Assembly: GCF_001545115.1 (NCBI RefSeq)
Contig: NZ_FCNU01000007.1
Location: forward strand, 186,001 to 250,000
Direction: 5' to 3'
Source: Candidatus Protochlamydia phocaeensis
GTDB lineage: Bacteria > Chlamydiota > Chlamydiia > Chlamydiales > Parachlamydiaceae
DNA length: 64,000 nucleotides
The position numbers were made by a program, and so were the translations under genes. Each line of letters begins with the position of its first letter. Within the stretch, counting starts at the first letter, position 1. Under the pieces are notes generated by a model that searched no databases, was not told where the DNA came from, and was given only the letters and a program-made list of their open reading frames with translations. Below, piece by piece: positions 54,342 to 63,300 of the stretch.

Positions 54342-54818
54342 TAATCAAATTAGAAGATGTTATGAACCTGTGTTTGGAGTTTTTTTGCCCTTTCGACTAC
54401 GTCAAAGCCGCGGAGAGGAACAGATGGACCGTCTTGCCATTTTTCATCTGCAAGAGCTTTCACGTCAGTTCAATGGGCAAAAAAACTTCAAACTTATTAT
54501 TATATTCGTTCTTATGTAAGTTGGAACGAGTATATACTCTTTCCAGGTTTGAGGGAATGAGTATAAATATTACACGAAAAAAAAGGATTAAGCAAGTCGG
54601 TTGTATACTCTTTCCAGCAGAAAAACTGAAATGCTCTTCCTGAAACCGTTCTTCTCTTACATAATCTAGTCCCTCAAATAGGCAAACGCCTCAATCCAGT
54701 GGACTACGCTCTACCGTCCGTCTTTTCCACCAATAGTTATGCAAAATTGTTTTATTTAATTTAAATTAATTCAAGTGATACAATAACGGCAATAAAATTT
54801 CAAATAACAAATCTTTTT
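54342..54818. other. Intergenic region with palindromic repeat and AT-rich leader
   Basis: About 480 bases. The first part carries repeat family 1 copy C; from 54720 on it is AT-rich and precedes the ankyrin gene. A plus-strand frame over the repeat (54362-54643) is not a gene. Confidence 0.6.
54364..54496. repeat. Palindromic repeat family 1, copy C
   Basis: Left arm AACCTGTGTTTGGAGTTTTT, TTTCGACTACGTCAAAGC and GGAGAGGAACAGATGG; right arm GACCGTCTTGCCATTTTTCA, GCAAGAGCTTTCACGTCAG and AAAAACTTCAAACTTA. The left half of the inner hairpin and its loop (present at 58049-58203) are deleted in this copy. Confidence 0.72.
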
Positions 54819-56456
54819 ATGAATATAAATAAATTTAAACTACAATTAACTCAAACTGAAAGTAATTTTTTAGAAAATCTTGAGCAATTTAATAAAATCT
54901 GCGAACAGAGCATTTCCCCTTTGTCAAACAGACAAAAAACATTATTAGATCGTATTACGGCAGATGCACAAATTTTATATAGATTGGATAAAAATAGTCT
55001 TAAAAATAAGGTTATTAAAATTTTAAAAAATCCCTCCTTGGAAGAAGAGAATAGGATTGTTTTATTTAATGGAATTCTTAGAGGAATAGATAAAACTCAT
55101 CAAAAGGAAAATACGGCTATAGCCGGATTATTAACTTCTTTAAATAAGCACTTCGTTTTATCAACATTTACCGGTCTTCAACATACAACGGATCTTTCTG
55201 CCATTTATTTAGAAACGCTTATGGCGGATCCTGATCCCTCTAATGAAAAAAAAATGATAGACCTCTTTCAACAGAATCCTAGATTAATCCATTTTAAAGA
55301 CAGGGAGGGGCAATCCCCTCTTCTTGTCGCCATCAGACAAAAATTTCCGGTTTTAATAAATTTTTTAATCCAAAAAAAAGTGAATATCAATCAAGCCGAT
55401 TATTATGGATGGACGCCTCTTTTTTGTGCTGTTTATCAAGAAAACATAGAGCTAACCAAAATGCTGATAACGAATGGGGCTGATATCAATGCGATGACTA
55501 TGCAAGGATCCACGGCCTTCTTTCAGGCCTCTCTTCAAAAACATAAAGACATGAGCCTCTATTTACAACAGCAATTAAATCACTTTGGACAATTCTGGCT
55601 GGATATCAAGCTGTTGGCCCACCGCTTTGGTTTAGAGAGCCAGGTAACAATTAAACAACGGTCATTTTCAGTAGAAGGACTGAGTTCGCCTCTTGCCTAT
55701 ATGGCTTTATGCCAATCTTTAGAGACAAATTTTATAAAACATGATTTTAAAGACAGGGTGTCTTTTTGGTCGCCGGAAGACAGCCAAGTCATTTTAGAAG
55801 CGATGAAGAGAGGAGCAGATTATGCGTTTTATAAGGGCAGTCCGGCAGAAATCCAAGACTTAATGGATGCCATACATCAAGAAAAAATAACCGTTTTGCC
55901 CACTGGCTGGGAAGAGCACGCGACAAGCATCGTGATCAAAGGAGATGTGCTGATTAAATGCAACCGAGGTGAAAGAAGCGAGAAAGGGAAAGCGGGAATG
56001 GAGGTCTTTAAAATAAAAGATCGAAATCAAATAAGAGCAGTTTTACCTGCCCTCTTAGCAGAAAAAGATAAATCTTCCGACTTTTTCGACGAAGGTATCC
56101 ACAAACTGGTTGAGCTAGAGCCGATCGATTATTTTGCCCATAAAGACCAGCACGCGAGCAACTGCGCCTGGACATCAGCTAAGCTCAGCTTGAGGGCCGC
56201 TATTTATCTTCATCTTTTAGCTATGGGACAGGCCACGGAAAACGCCGCACAAGCTTCGTATAAAATTTATAAATATTGGACAGATAAAGATCGCTTATAC
56301 GCTTTAGACTCTTTTGTCCGAAAGACCCCTCCACAAGACCTGGAATCTGCGATGCTGACAGTCCTTAAGTCCATTCTCAACAAATGTTCAGACAATCGCT
56401 ATCCGCTAGCGAATATTTCTACTGCTATGGCAACACTTGAAGCCAGGCTTGTTTAG
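54819..56456 (+). CDS. Ankyrin-repeat protein with possible permuted papain-like C-terminal domain
   Basis: 545 residues. Residues 130-245 carry ankyrin repeats (DREGQSPLLVAIRQKFPVLI, YYGWTPLFCAVYQENIELTK, LITNGADINAMTMQGSTAFF). N-terminal 130 residues are helical. The C-terminal domain (about 285-500) has GWEEHATSIVIKG (H367), CNRGERS (N382) and KDQHASNCAWTSAKLSLRAA (Q444, C449). His-Asn followed later by Gln-Cys is the order of a circularly permuted papain-like peptidase or acyltransferase; this is my reading of motifs, not a known family assignment. No signal peptide. AT-rich leader and lone position resemble the other accessory, host-interaction-type genes here. Confidence 0.75.
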   Translation: MNINKFKLQLTQTESNFLENLEQFNKICEQSISPLSNRQKTLLDRITADAQILYRLDKNSLKNKVIKILKNPSLEEENRIVLFNGILRGIDKTHQKENTAIAGLLTSLNKHFVLSTFTGLQHTTDLSAIYLETLMADPDPSNEKKMIDLFQQNPRLIHFKDREGQSPLLVAIRQKFPVLINFLIQKKVNINQADYYGWTPLFCAVYQENIELTKMLITNGADINAMTMQGSTAFFQASLQKHKDMSLYLQQQLNHFGQFWLDIKLLAHRFGLESQVTIKQRSFSVEGLSSPLAYMALCQSLETNFIKHDFKDRVSFWSPEDSQVILEAMKRGADYAFYKGSPAEIQDLMDAIHQEKITVLPTGWEEHATSIVIKGDVLIKCNRGERSEKGKAGMEVFKIKDRNQIRAVLPALLAEKDKSSDFFDEGIHKLVELEPIDYFAHKDQHASNCAWTSAKLSLRAAIYLHLLAMGQATENAAQASYKIYKYWTDKDRLYALDSFVRKTPPQDLESAMLTVLKSILNKCSDNRYPLANISTAMATLEARLV

Positions 56457-56642
56457 CTAGCAAGCCTTTTCTTCTTTATGTCATTCAAATTAGCGCGCTT
56501 TAATCAATTCTAGTAGAAAAATGTCCATCCAGATTATTAAGAATAATCAACCAAAATGTATTCATAAATTAAATAATTTATTGAAATAGTAAAAACTTTT
56601 AAGGTAAAATTATATTATGGATCAGCAGAGGATGCTTTTCTT

Positions 56643-57077
56643 ATGCATAATTTCCCTTTAATAGAAGAATGTTATAAAAAATTTATTAAAAGCCTTTTTT
56701 ACTGGATACCGGAAGGAATTTTTCTAGTAAATTTGGAGCTTTTGCATCACTTTGACTTGTTGCATTTTCAGCCAGCGACAAATCGCAAAGATCCCAATTT
56801 AACCCGTTATTTTCACATTATCGAATCCTCCGAAAAGATTACTCTGCTCAATGATGATTTTATTGTGTGGATTATTCCCGATAAGATCAATCATATGTCT
56901 GTGACTTATACCTTAATTGCCCTCAATAAACCTGAGCAAGAGCCTCAGCTTGAAGCGGCTTTTATTGCTTCCGGGGTTTATAATTCTTCGAAGCTTGTCT
57001 TAAGAATTTTAGAGAAATTTCTCGCCGAGATTCACGATAATGAGAAAATGCTCGCTAAATTTAAGGCCACGGCCTAA
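56643..57077 (+). CDS. Conserved chlamydial hypothetical protein (CT550-like by position)
   Basis: 144 residues, soluble alpha/beta (EGIFLVNLELLHHFDLLHFQ, YFHIIESSEKITLLNDDFIV, WIIPDKINHMSVTYTLIALN). Convergent with rsbW, 14 bases between the stop codons. In C. trachomatis a gene of similar size (CT550) lies between rsbW and dacF, so this is probably its ortholog. Function unknown. Confidence 0.62.
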   Translation: MHNFPLIEECYKKFIKSLFYWIPEGIFLVNLELLHHFDLLHFQPATNRKDPNLTRYFHIIESSEKITLLNDDFIVWIIPDKINHMSVTYTLIALNKPEQEPQLEAAFIASGVYNSSKLVLRILEKFLAEIHDNEKMLAKFKATA

Positions 57078-57091
57078 ACGCGTTCTGCTTA

Positions 57092-57535
57092 TTAAAAATA
57101 TTTAATCAAAGAAAGAATATTGCCGCCATCCAAGCGTTTGTATTCAACACGGTCCATTATTCCTACAAAAAGATAAATTCCATAGCCGCCTAATCGATTT
57201 TCAATTTTATTTGTTTTATCGGCGCCCAAAACAGGGGGAATTAATCCTTTTTGTTTACTTTCGGAGGCTTTTTTAATGGGATTGAAGGGAATGCCTTGAT
57301 CTTTAATTGAAATGCGAATCCCAGGCTTTCGCCCAGGCTCTTCGCAGGTCAATTCAATGGTACCGTTATTATCCGGATATCCATAAAGAATGACGTTCAC
57401 TAGAGCTTCTTCCGCAGCTAAAATGATTTTGTCTAAAAGTTTTTTTTGGATATTTTTTGCCTCTCCATAGCATTGAATAAAATTTAACATGCTATGCAGA
57501 TGATCAAGGCTAGCAGGAAACGTTTTTTTATGCAT
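57092..57535 (-). CDS. rsbW: RsbW-type anti-sigma-factor serine kinase
   Basis: 147 residues from ATG 57535; the frame allows TTG 57544. Histidine-kinase-like ATPase of the short type: N-box AAEEALVNVILYGYPD, G1-like ISIKDQGIPFNP, G2-like NRLGGYGIYLFVGIMD. In Chlamydia this protein belongs to a partner-switching system with RsbV and RsbU that controls sigma factors; the other members are not in this window. Cytosolic. Confidence 0.88.
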   Translation of the reverse strand: MHKKTFPASLDHLHSMLNFIQCYGEAKNIQKKLLDKIILAAEEALVNVILYGYPDNNGTIELTCEEPGRKPGIRISIKDQGIPFNPIKKASESKQKGLIPPVLGADKTNKIENRLGGYGIYLFVGIMDRVEYKRLDGGNILSLIKYF

Positions 57536-57544
57536 ACATGTCAA

Positions 57545-58357
57545 AACCTTTTAGCTTAAGAGAAGGTTCTTAAAACTCAAAGTCTATAAATCCATTCGCT
57601 TTAACATAAGTCCAATCAGGCTTATATAAATCCAATTTTTTGTGCGTATGGGTAGGCCTTCCCAAAAGTTCTTTCCATTATCCCTTTTTATTGGAGAGAC
57701 ATTAAAGCTCTTTTCTTTTCGCTTATAGCCTGTATAAGTCCCATCCATCCAATTTTTGACTGTCGGCAAGGAATTCTGATTATGTCTATAAACTCCGGCT
57801 TTTCTGATGCATTAGCTGTTGTTCCCTGGTGATTTAGCATAAATCCTTGATTATCAGTTCCCCTTGAATCCTTTCTTTCCTTTTGCCGTTCTCAAAACCT
57901 TTAACGCTTTTTTCTGTAGTCTTTATAGAGTGGATATCGGCAATGACTGTTGCCCTTCATTCCGCCCTCACCCGCTTTAATTTGAGCTGGCTTTACAAGG
58001 TTTCTCTCTTCACCCTTTAAAGATCACTTGAAATAGACCGAATTTAATCTCTGAGTTTGAAGTTTTTGCTCTTTCGATGCGTGAAAGCTGTGGAGATGAA
58101 TAAATGGCAAGGCGGTCAAAAATAGGGACCGCCTTGCCATTTTTCATCCGCAAGCGCCTTCCCATCAGTCCAAAGGGCAAAAAAACTCCAAACTCAGGTT
58201 AATAAAATTAATACGCTTTGAGCCAATATTCTTACAGTTTTTTTTGCCATCACATTTTAAACGCATCTTTAGTCAACATTCAAATTTTAAATAACAGGAA
58301 GTGTTGTCAATGGGATCGGCCTAGATTTGCGTTCTTCGTATGAAGCTTTGCCCGTTT
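57545..58357. other. Gene-free region with a palindromic repeat
   Basis: About 810 bases. A minus-strand frame at 57584-57769 (61 codons, starting MPTVKNWMDG) has no clear ribosome site and I do not accept it, though it could be a remnant. Repeat family 1 copy D occupies 58049-58203. The rest shows no signal I can name beyond a likely rsbW promoter. Confidence 0.5.
58049..58203. repeat. Palindromic repeat family 1, copy D (most complete)
   Basis: About 155 bp, paired over nearly its full length. Outer arms CTGAGTTTGAAGTTTTTGCT and GCAAAAAAACTCCAAACTCA; the centre is a perfect 16-bp stem, AAATGGCAAGGCGGTC against GACCGCCTTGCCATTT, around the loop AAAAATAGG. Compared with copy A, the arms have the same orientation but this loop is inverted. 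Confidence 0.8.
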
Positions 58358-58939
58358 TTACCAGCTATTAAGCACATAATCCGCAATTCGTTCGGCTAGA
58401 TGCCGATTGAGGGGATGCATAGCCGCATCATGCGCCGCATCGATATCATTTAACTGTCCTAAAGAAAAGATATTTAACGCATGGTGGCTAGAATAATAAT
58501 ACTCATGATCGAAATCCACGCTCCCCGTCAGGCGCGTAGGTCCCCGGATGATTTGTCCAGAGCCTGCTTCCTTTACAGACACTTCAACTAAAGCGCTTAA
58601 GCGCGTTTCTGTAGGGATAATGCTTCTCTTCAGCTCTCCATGTTTTTTTCGGTCATAGCGGAATCCAATATTTTCATCCCGCATCTCAATGATTTTGACT
58701 GACAAGATTAAATCTCCGCCGGAAGAGACATAGCGCAGCCCCCCGGATAAGCTAAGGCGCTTAATGACTTCTGCCGTCAGCTCACCTTCTGTATCCCCCT
58801 CTATATATGGGACACAAATAGTTGAATACTGTTCTGCCAATTCCCCTCTGCCAAATCGATATTGGCAGCTATTGAAACCAATTAAGCCCCCTAAAAGAAG
58901 GAGGCTTACTAAAACGCGAGCCGATTTACTCATTTCCAT
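58358..58939 (-). CDS. LptE-like outer-membrane lipoprotein
   Basis: 193 residues; start 58939 or 58933. Signal sequence VLVSLLLLGGLIGFNSCQYRFG with a lipobox-like cysteine (C26), then ICVPYIEGDTEGELTAEVIK and LSLSGGLRYVSSGGDLILSV, the LptE/RlpB pattern of a secreted alpha/beta protein that plugs LptD for LPS export. Overlaps the end of the upstream BamD-like gene by 14 bases, so translation is coupled. Probably the ortholog of C. trachomatis CT548, by order. Confidence 0.75.
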   Translation of the reverse strand: MEMSKSARVLVSLLLLGGLIGFNSCQYRFGRGELAEQYSTICVPYIEGDTEGELTAEVIKRLSLSGGLRYVSSGGDLILSVKIIEMRDENIGFRYDRKKHGELKRSIIPTETRLSALVEVSVKEAGSGQIIRGPTRLTGSVDFDHEYYYSSHHALNIFSLGQLNDIDAAHDAAMHPLNRHLAERIADYVLNSW

Positions 58940-60110
58940 TGCATCTCATTTCTCGCTTCTTCAATAAGCTATAATGCAAAAAAGGCGCATGTTGCTCTTC
59001 TTCGTCCTCTTCTACTATAGCCGCTTGCCTGGGCATAGAAACGATATCCTCTATAGGGGCAGCTTCTTCCAAAGGCAAAGTGCTTTCATTGAAAAACGAT
59101 TCTTCCTGTGCAGGAACAGGGACAGGCTCTTCCGAAGCGCCGCAGAGAGCATTTTCTTCCTCTTCTTCATAGAAACCTAGACAACGCAAGCGCGACCGGG
59201 AAAAATCGGCAGCATACGTATCAGGAAATTCTTCAATTGCGCTTTGGTAGTAAATCGAAGCAGCAGCAGGCTGATCCATTCTTTCATAAAATCGTCCCGT
59301 ATTGCACAAGCCTCTTGCATAATTTTCTTTAATGCGAAGGACATAGCCATCGGCAATAGCGACGCGTTCATCGCGGGGAAATTCCTCGCTGAATTTACGC
59401 GCATTAAGCTCTGCTAACGCGAGGATATCTGGATTTTGAAATTCGTAAACGCTTTGCTGGCAATAAGCTTCGGCAATTTTTAAATAGCAAGCGGGGGTAA
59501 TTTCATCTTTGGGAAAACGGCGAATCAAGGTCTGATACGTATCTATGCATTCACGATAATTTTCCATTTTTTGCAAGAGTTCTGCTTTAGAATAGAGGGC
59601 ACGTACAGTCAGTTCATGATTGGGCAAAGCGACAATGACTTCGTCATAGATGGTCAAAGCCAATTCCTGTCCCGATATCCACTTGGGAAAATAGCGCAAT
59701 TTAAAAGGGCGTCTTTTTTTACCGATTTTAAAGTGTTCGGCGCAGCAGAATTTATAAGTGACAGCGTCTTCAAAAAACTCTGGTTGATTAGACGCCTTGA
59801 TGTAATTAGAAAATTCGGCGTTGGCAAAGTCATATTCTTTCATTTCAAAGTAGCAAGTTCCCAAGTAAAAGCTTGCATCAGCAGCGGCATCGGAATCAGG
59901 AAAAAAATAAATCACCTTTTCAAATTCATTAGCGGCATTACGCCATTCTTGATGATTATAATAGTGGCAAGCCTGGTTATAAAGGGCCGTCATATACTTT
60001 TCGGCATCTTCTTGGCATGCGAAGTTTTTTGTTCTAGCGGCATAAATAGGAGCGGAAGCGCCTAACATAAATGTTAAGACTAAAAGAGATGAAATAAATC
60101 GCTTTTTCAT
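58926..60110 (-). CDS. TPR outer-membrane assembly protein, BamD-like
   Basis: 394 residues from ATG 60110 (MKKRFISSLLVLTFMLGASA), where GAGA stands five bases before and a signal peptide begins; the frame is open to 60182. Five or more TPR units follow: YNQACHYYNHQEWRNAANEF, ADASFYLGTCYFEMKEYDFA, KAELLQKMENYRECIDTYQT, FYERMDQPAAASIYYQSAIE. BamD proteins are lipoproteins with five TPRs; here the signal region ends IYAARTKNFACQ and the lipobox is not clear. The C-terminal 75 residues are acidic and disordered. Between dnaE and the LptE-like gene (CT547-like by order). Confidence 0.75.
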   Translation of the reverse strand: MKKRFISSLLVLTFMLGASAPIYAARTKNFACQEDAEKYMTALYNQACHYYNHQEWRNAANEFEKVIYFFPDSDAAADASFYLGTCYFEMKEYDFANAEFSNYIKASNQPEFFEDAVTYKFCCAEHFKIGKKRRPFKLRYFPKWISGQELALTIYDEVIVALPNHELTVRALYSKAELLQKMENYRECIDTYQTLIRRFPKDEITPACYLKIAEAYCQQSVYEFQNPDILALAELNARKFSEEFPRDERVAIADGYVLRIKENYARGLCNTGRFYERMDQPAAASIYYQSAIEEFPDTYAADFSRSRLRCLGFYEEEEENALCGASEEPVPVPAQEESFFNESTLPLEEAAPIEDIVSMPRQAAIVEEDEEEQHAPFLHYSLLKKREMRCNGNE

Positions 60111-60161
60111 GAGATTCTCGCTGATGAAGTAAAAAGAATTAAACTTAGAAGATGTATTCAA

Positions 60162-60252
60162 ACGACTATAGCCTAGCTTCAAGCTCTTTCCTGCTAGGAA
60201 AAAATTCTCTCGAATATAGGTTATTATGGATTTTAATACACCCTCTTAAAGG
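60162..60252. repeat. Repeat family 2 copy
   Basis: ACGACTATAGCCTAGCTTCA, then TTTCCTGCTAGGAAAAAATT, CTCGAATATAGGTTATTATG and ATTTTAATACACCCTCTTAA. It is a full copy between dnaE and the BamD-like gene, most similar to 27311-27408 in its last 45 bases. Confidence 0.72.
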
Positions 60253-60356
60253 AAGAAACAAAAGTGTAGAGACAGACCAGCTTCCTGTCAATCTTTTCGC
60301 GCTTTATTCAACAAACGGGGAATGATTCGGCGCTAGCCAGTAAATCAACAACCGTT

Positions 60357-63300
60357 TTATTCAACAGCTAATACGCAATCAAGTTCGCAAATCTTTTGTT
60401 TGACTTGCTCATTAAAAGCGATTCCCCATTTGCCGTCTATATGCAGGGTTGCTAATAACTTTGCTTGATTATGAAAGAGAATCTGAACAGGTGTTGTGCC
60501 GCAGCATTCGTTAAAAATATTTTTAAGCTTTAAAATATGGCTTAACCGTGCGCGGTCAGCATCTAATTTGATGGAAATGGTCTGCATGGCAGGCTCTTCT
60601 TTAGTCGTTGCGGGTTTGGCATTTTTCTCTGTTTTGGCTTTGTCACCATTATTTTTTCCGTTTGCGCTTGCATTGTACGCATGCCTGGTGATTTGATGTT
60701 TAGCCTTATCATAGGCCTTGTCACAAGCTTCGATCATTTCTTCATTGGCTTTAGTCAAATCATCCAGCCAGCGGCAGGACAGCCGCAGTTCATCCCCTTT
60801 CTTATCGACTTGCAAGACGGCGTAAAGGAGCTGGTTTTCTTGCAATAAATGGCTTTTCTCCTCATAGAGGTCGGGCCAAATAGGTAATTCCTGCCTTTCA
60901 ATGCCATCGCTAATGGTTAAAATAGCAAACTTCTTTTGCGACTTTGCCGAAAGGCGCACTTGGATGGATTCAACAATAAAGGCGGAACGGAAGACCGTAT
61001 CGTGGTCCATTTGATCAATCCGCCTTAAAGGAATGCAAGACAGCCGCTGCAAAATGCCTTTATATTCATCCATCGGATGTCCGGTCAAGAAAAATCCAAG
61101 CAAGGCTTTTTCTTTGCGCAGCACTTCTTGGCTCGGCGTTTTCTGTTTGACTTCAGGAGGATTGGCAAACCGGCTTTCAAGACCGTCTCCCATTAAAGAA
61201 AATAGAGAAAGGATGCCCAGCGACTGTTCTTTTTGGTCTTTAGAGACCGCTTCATAGATCGGATCGATACTGAGCAGGAGCGCATCGCGCGACCATCCCG
61301 TAAAGTCAAAGGATCCAGCCTCCACCAAGCTTTCAATTGCTTTTTTCCCCACCTTTTTCGTATCAATGCGCTTAAAGAATTCGTAGAAGCTCTTAAAAGC
61401 CCCCCTTTTTTGCCGCTCTTGCGTGATGGTCTCGACAACTCCGCCCCCTACTCCCTTGATTCCCGTCATCGCAAAACGGATGCCTTGCGAAGTCGCCTGA
61501 AAAGCGGTACCAGCCTCATTGACATCTGGAGGAAGCATGGGAATGCCCATGCTTTGGCATTCCCGGATAAATTTTGCCACTTTTGACAAGTCGTCTCGAT
61601 CGCACGTCATTAAAGAAGCCATCCACTCTCGCGGGTAATTGGCTTTCATGTAAGCAGTCACATAAGAGAGATAGCCATAAGCTGCCGCGTGGGATTTATT
61701 GAATCCGTAAGCCGCAAACTTTTCCATCTTATCGAAGATCAGCATGGATGTTTGTTCATCAATGCCATTTTGCAAAGCGCCTAAACGGAACTTCTCTCTT
61801 TGCTTGGCCATTTGATCCATGTCTTTTTTTCCCATGGCGCGGCGCAAAACGTCACCTTCGCCCAATGAGAAATTGGCAAGCTTGCTGGCAATCTGCATGA
61901 CTTGCTCTTGATAGACCATGATGCCATATGTTTCTGCTAAGATATCCTTCATCCAAGGATGGTCATTTTCGATCGCTTCCCGCCCATGCTTACGATTGAT
62001 AAAGGAAGGGATCATGTCCATAGGGCCCGGACGGTACAGTGCGCCGACCGCTATAATCTCTTCAAAACGGTCCAAGTGCAGCTGACGGGCCAGATCCTGC
62101 ATTCCACCGGATTCTAATTGGAATATGCCTAATGTTTTCCCTTGATTTAATAAATCGAAAGTAGGCTTGTCATCTAAAGGAAGATTAATCCAATCAATAT
62201 CCCGGCCTGTGCTGGCCTTGATGGAGTCGACGCATATCTGAATGGCCGTCAATGTCTTTAATCCCAAGAAGTCGACTTTAAGCATCCCCACCGCTTCTAC
62301 CGGCTTCATAGAAAACTGGGTGACAGGCATGTCAGAATCTTTAGAATTGCAAATTGGAATGAGATCGGTCAACGGAGCGCCGCTAATAATGATTCCGGCT
62401 GCATGAATGCCCGTATTGCGGATAGATCCCTCAAGCTTTTTGGCAAGATTAATCAAGCGGGCCACTTCTTCGTCAGTCTCATATAACGAGCGCAGATCCG
62501 GATCTTTTTCCAAAGCCTTGTCTAGGGTAATATTCAAATCTTCGGGGACAAGCTTGGCTATTTCGTTCACCTTGGAAAGCGGTACACTTAGCACCCTGCC
62601 TACGTCTTTCAGCGCCATTTTAGCCTTCATGGTGCCAAACGTAATGATCTGGGCAACATTATCCTTGCCATATTTCTGCAAGGTATAAGCAATGACTTCC
62701 CCGCGCCTATCCATGCAAATATCCACGTCGATATCGGGATAGGAAATCCGCTCCGGGTTAATAAAGCGCTCAAAGAACAAATGAAAACGCAAAGGTTCGA
62801 TATCGGTGATTCCGATCAAATAAAGGACAATAGAACCTGCTCCAGAACCGCGTCCCGGCCCCATAGGGATGCCATTGCGCTTCGCCCAGTTGATAAAATC
62901 CCAAACAATCAATAAATAATCGCTCATGCCTTTCGGGACAATAATGCTCATCTCATAATTGAGCCTGTCCCTAATGATTTGCATCGGATCCTTGTCAGGA
63001 TAAATTTCTTGCACCTTGGCCAATCGCTCTGGAGTATAGCGCTTGGGAATTCCCTCTTCGCAAAGCTGCCAGAGGAATTTTTCCACTTCCTTGCCTTGCT
63101 CTTCCTTCGTATAAGATTTACTTTCCAAGCTCGGGGGAAGATAGACCGGATAATGCTTGGTTTTAAAATCAATTTCCACATAGCATTGCTCAGCAATAAG
63201 GGCTGTATTAGAAAGCGCCTCAGGAACATCTTCGAATAATTCCTGCATCTGCTGATGCGATTTAAAATAATATTCGTGGCTCGGATAAGTCTGCCTTTTC

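Noticed and set aside
54362..54643. 93-codon plus-strand frame
   Set aside because: Covers palindromic repeat copy C and AT-rich leader; no ribosome site or protein-like pattern.
57584..57769. 61-codon minus-strand frame near rsbW
   Set aside because: Some protein-like stretches but no start signal and no neighbour support; at best a remnant.
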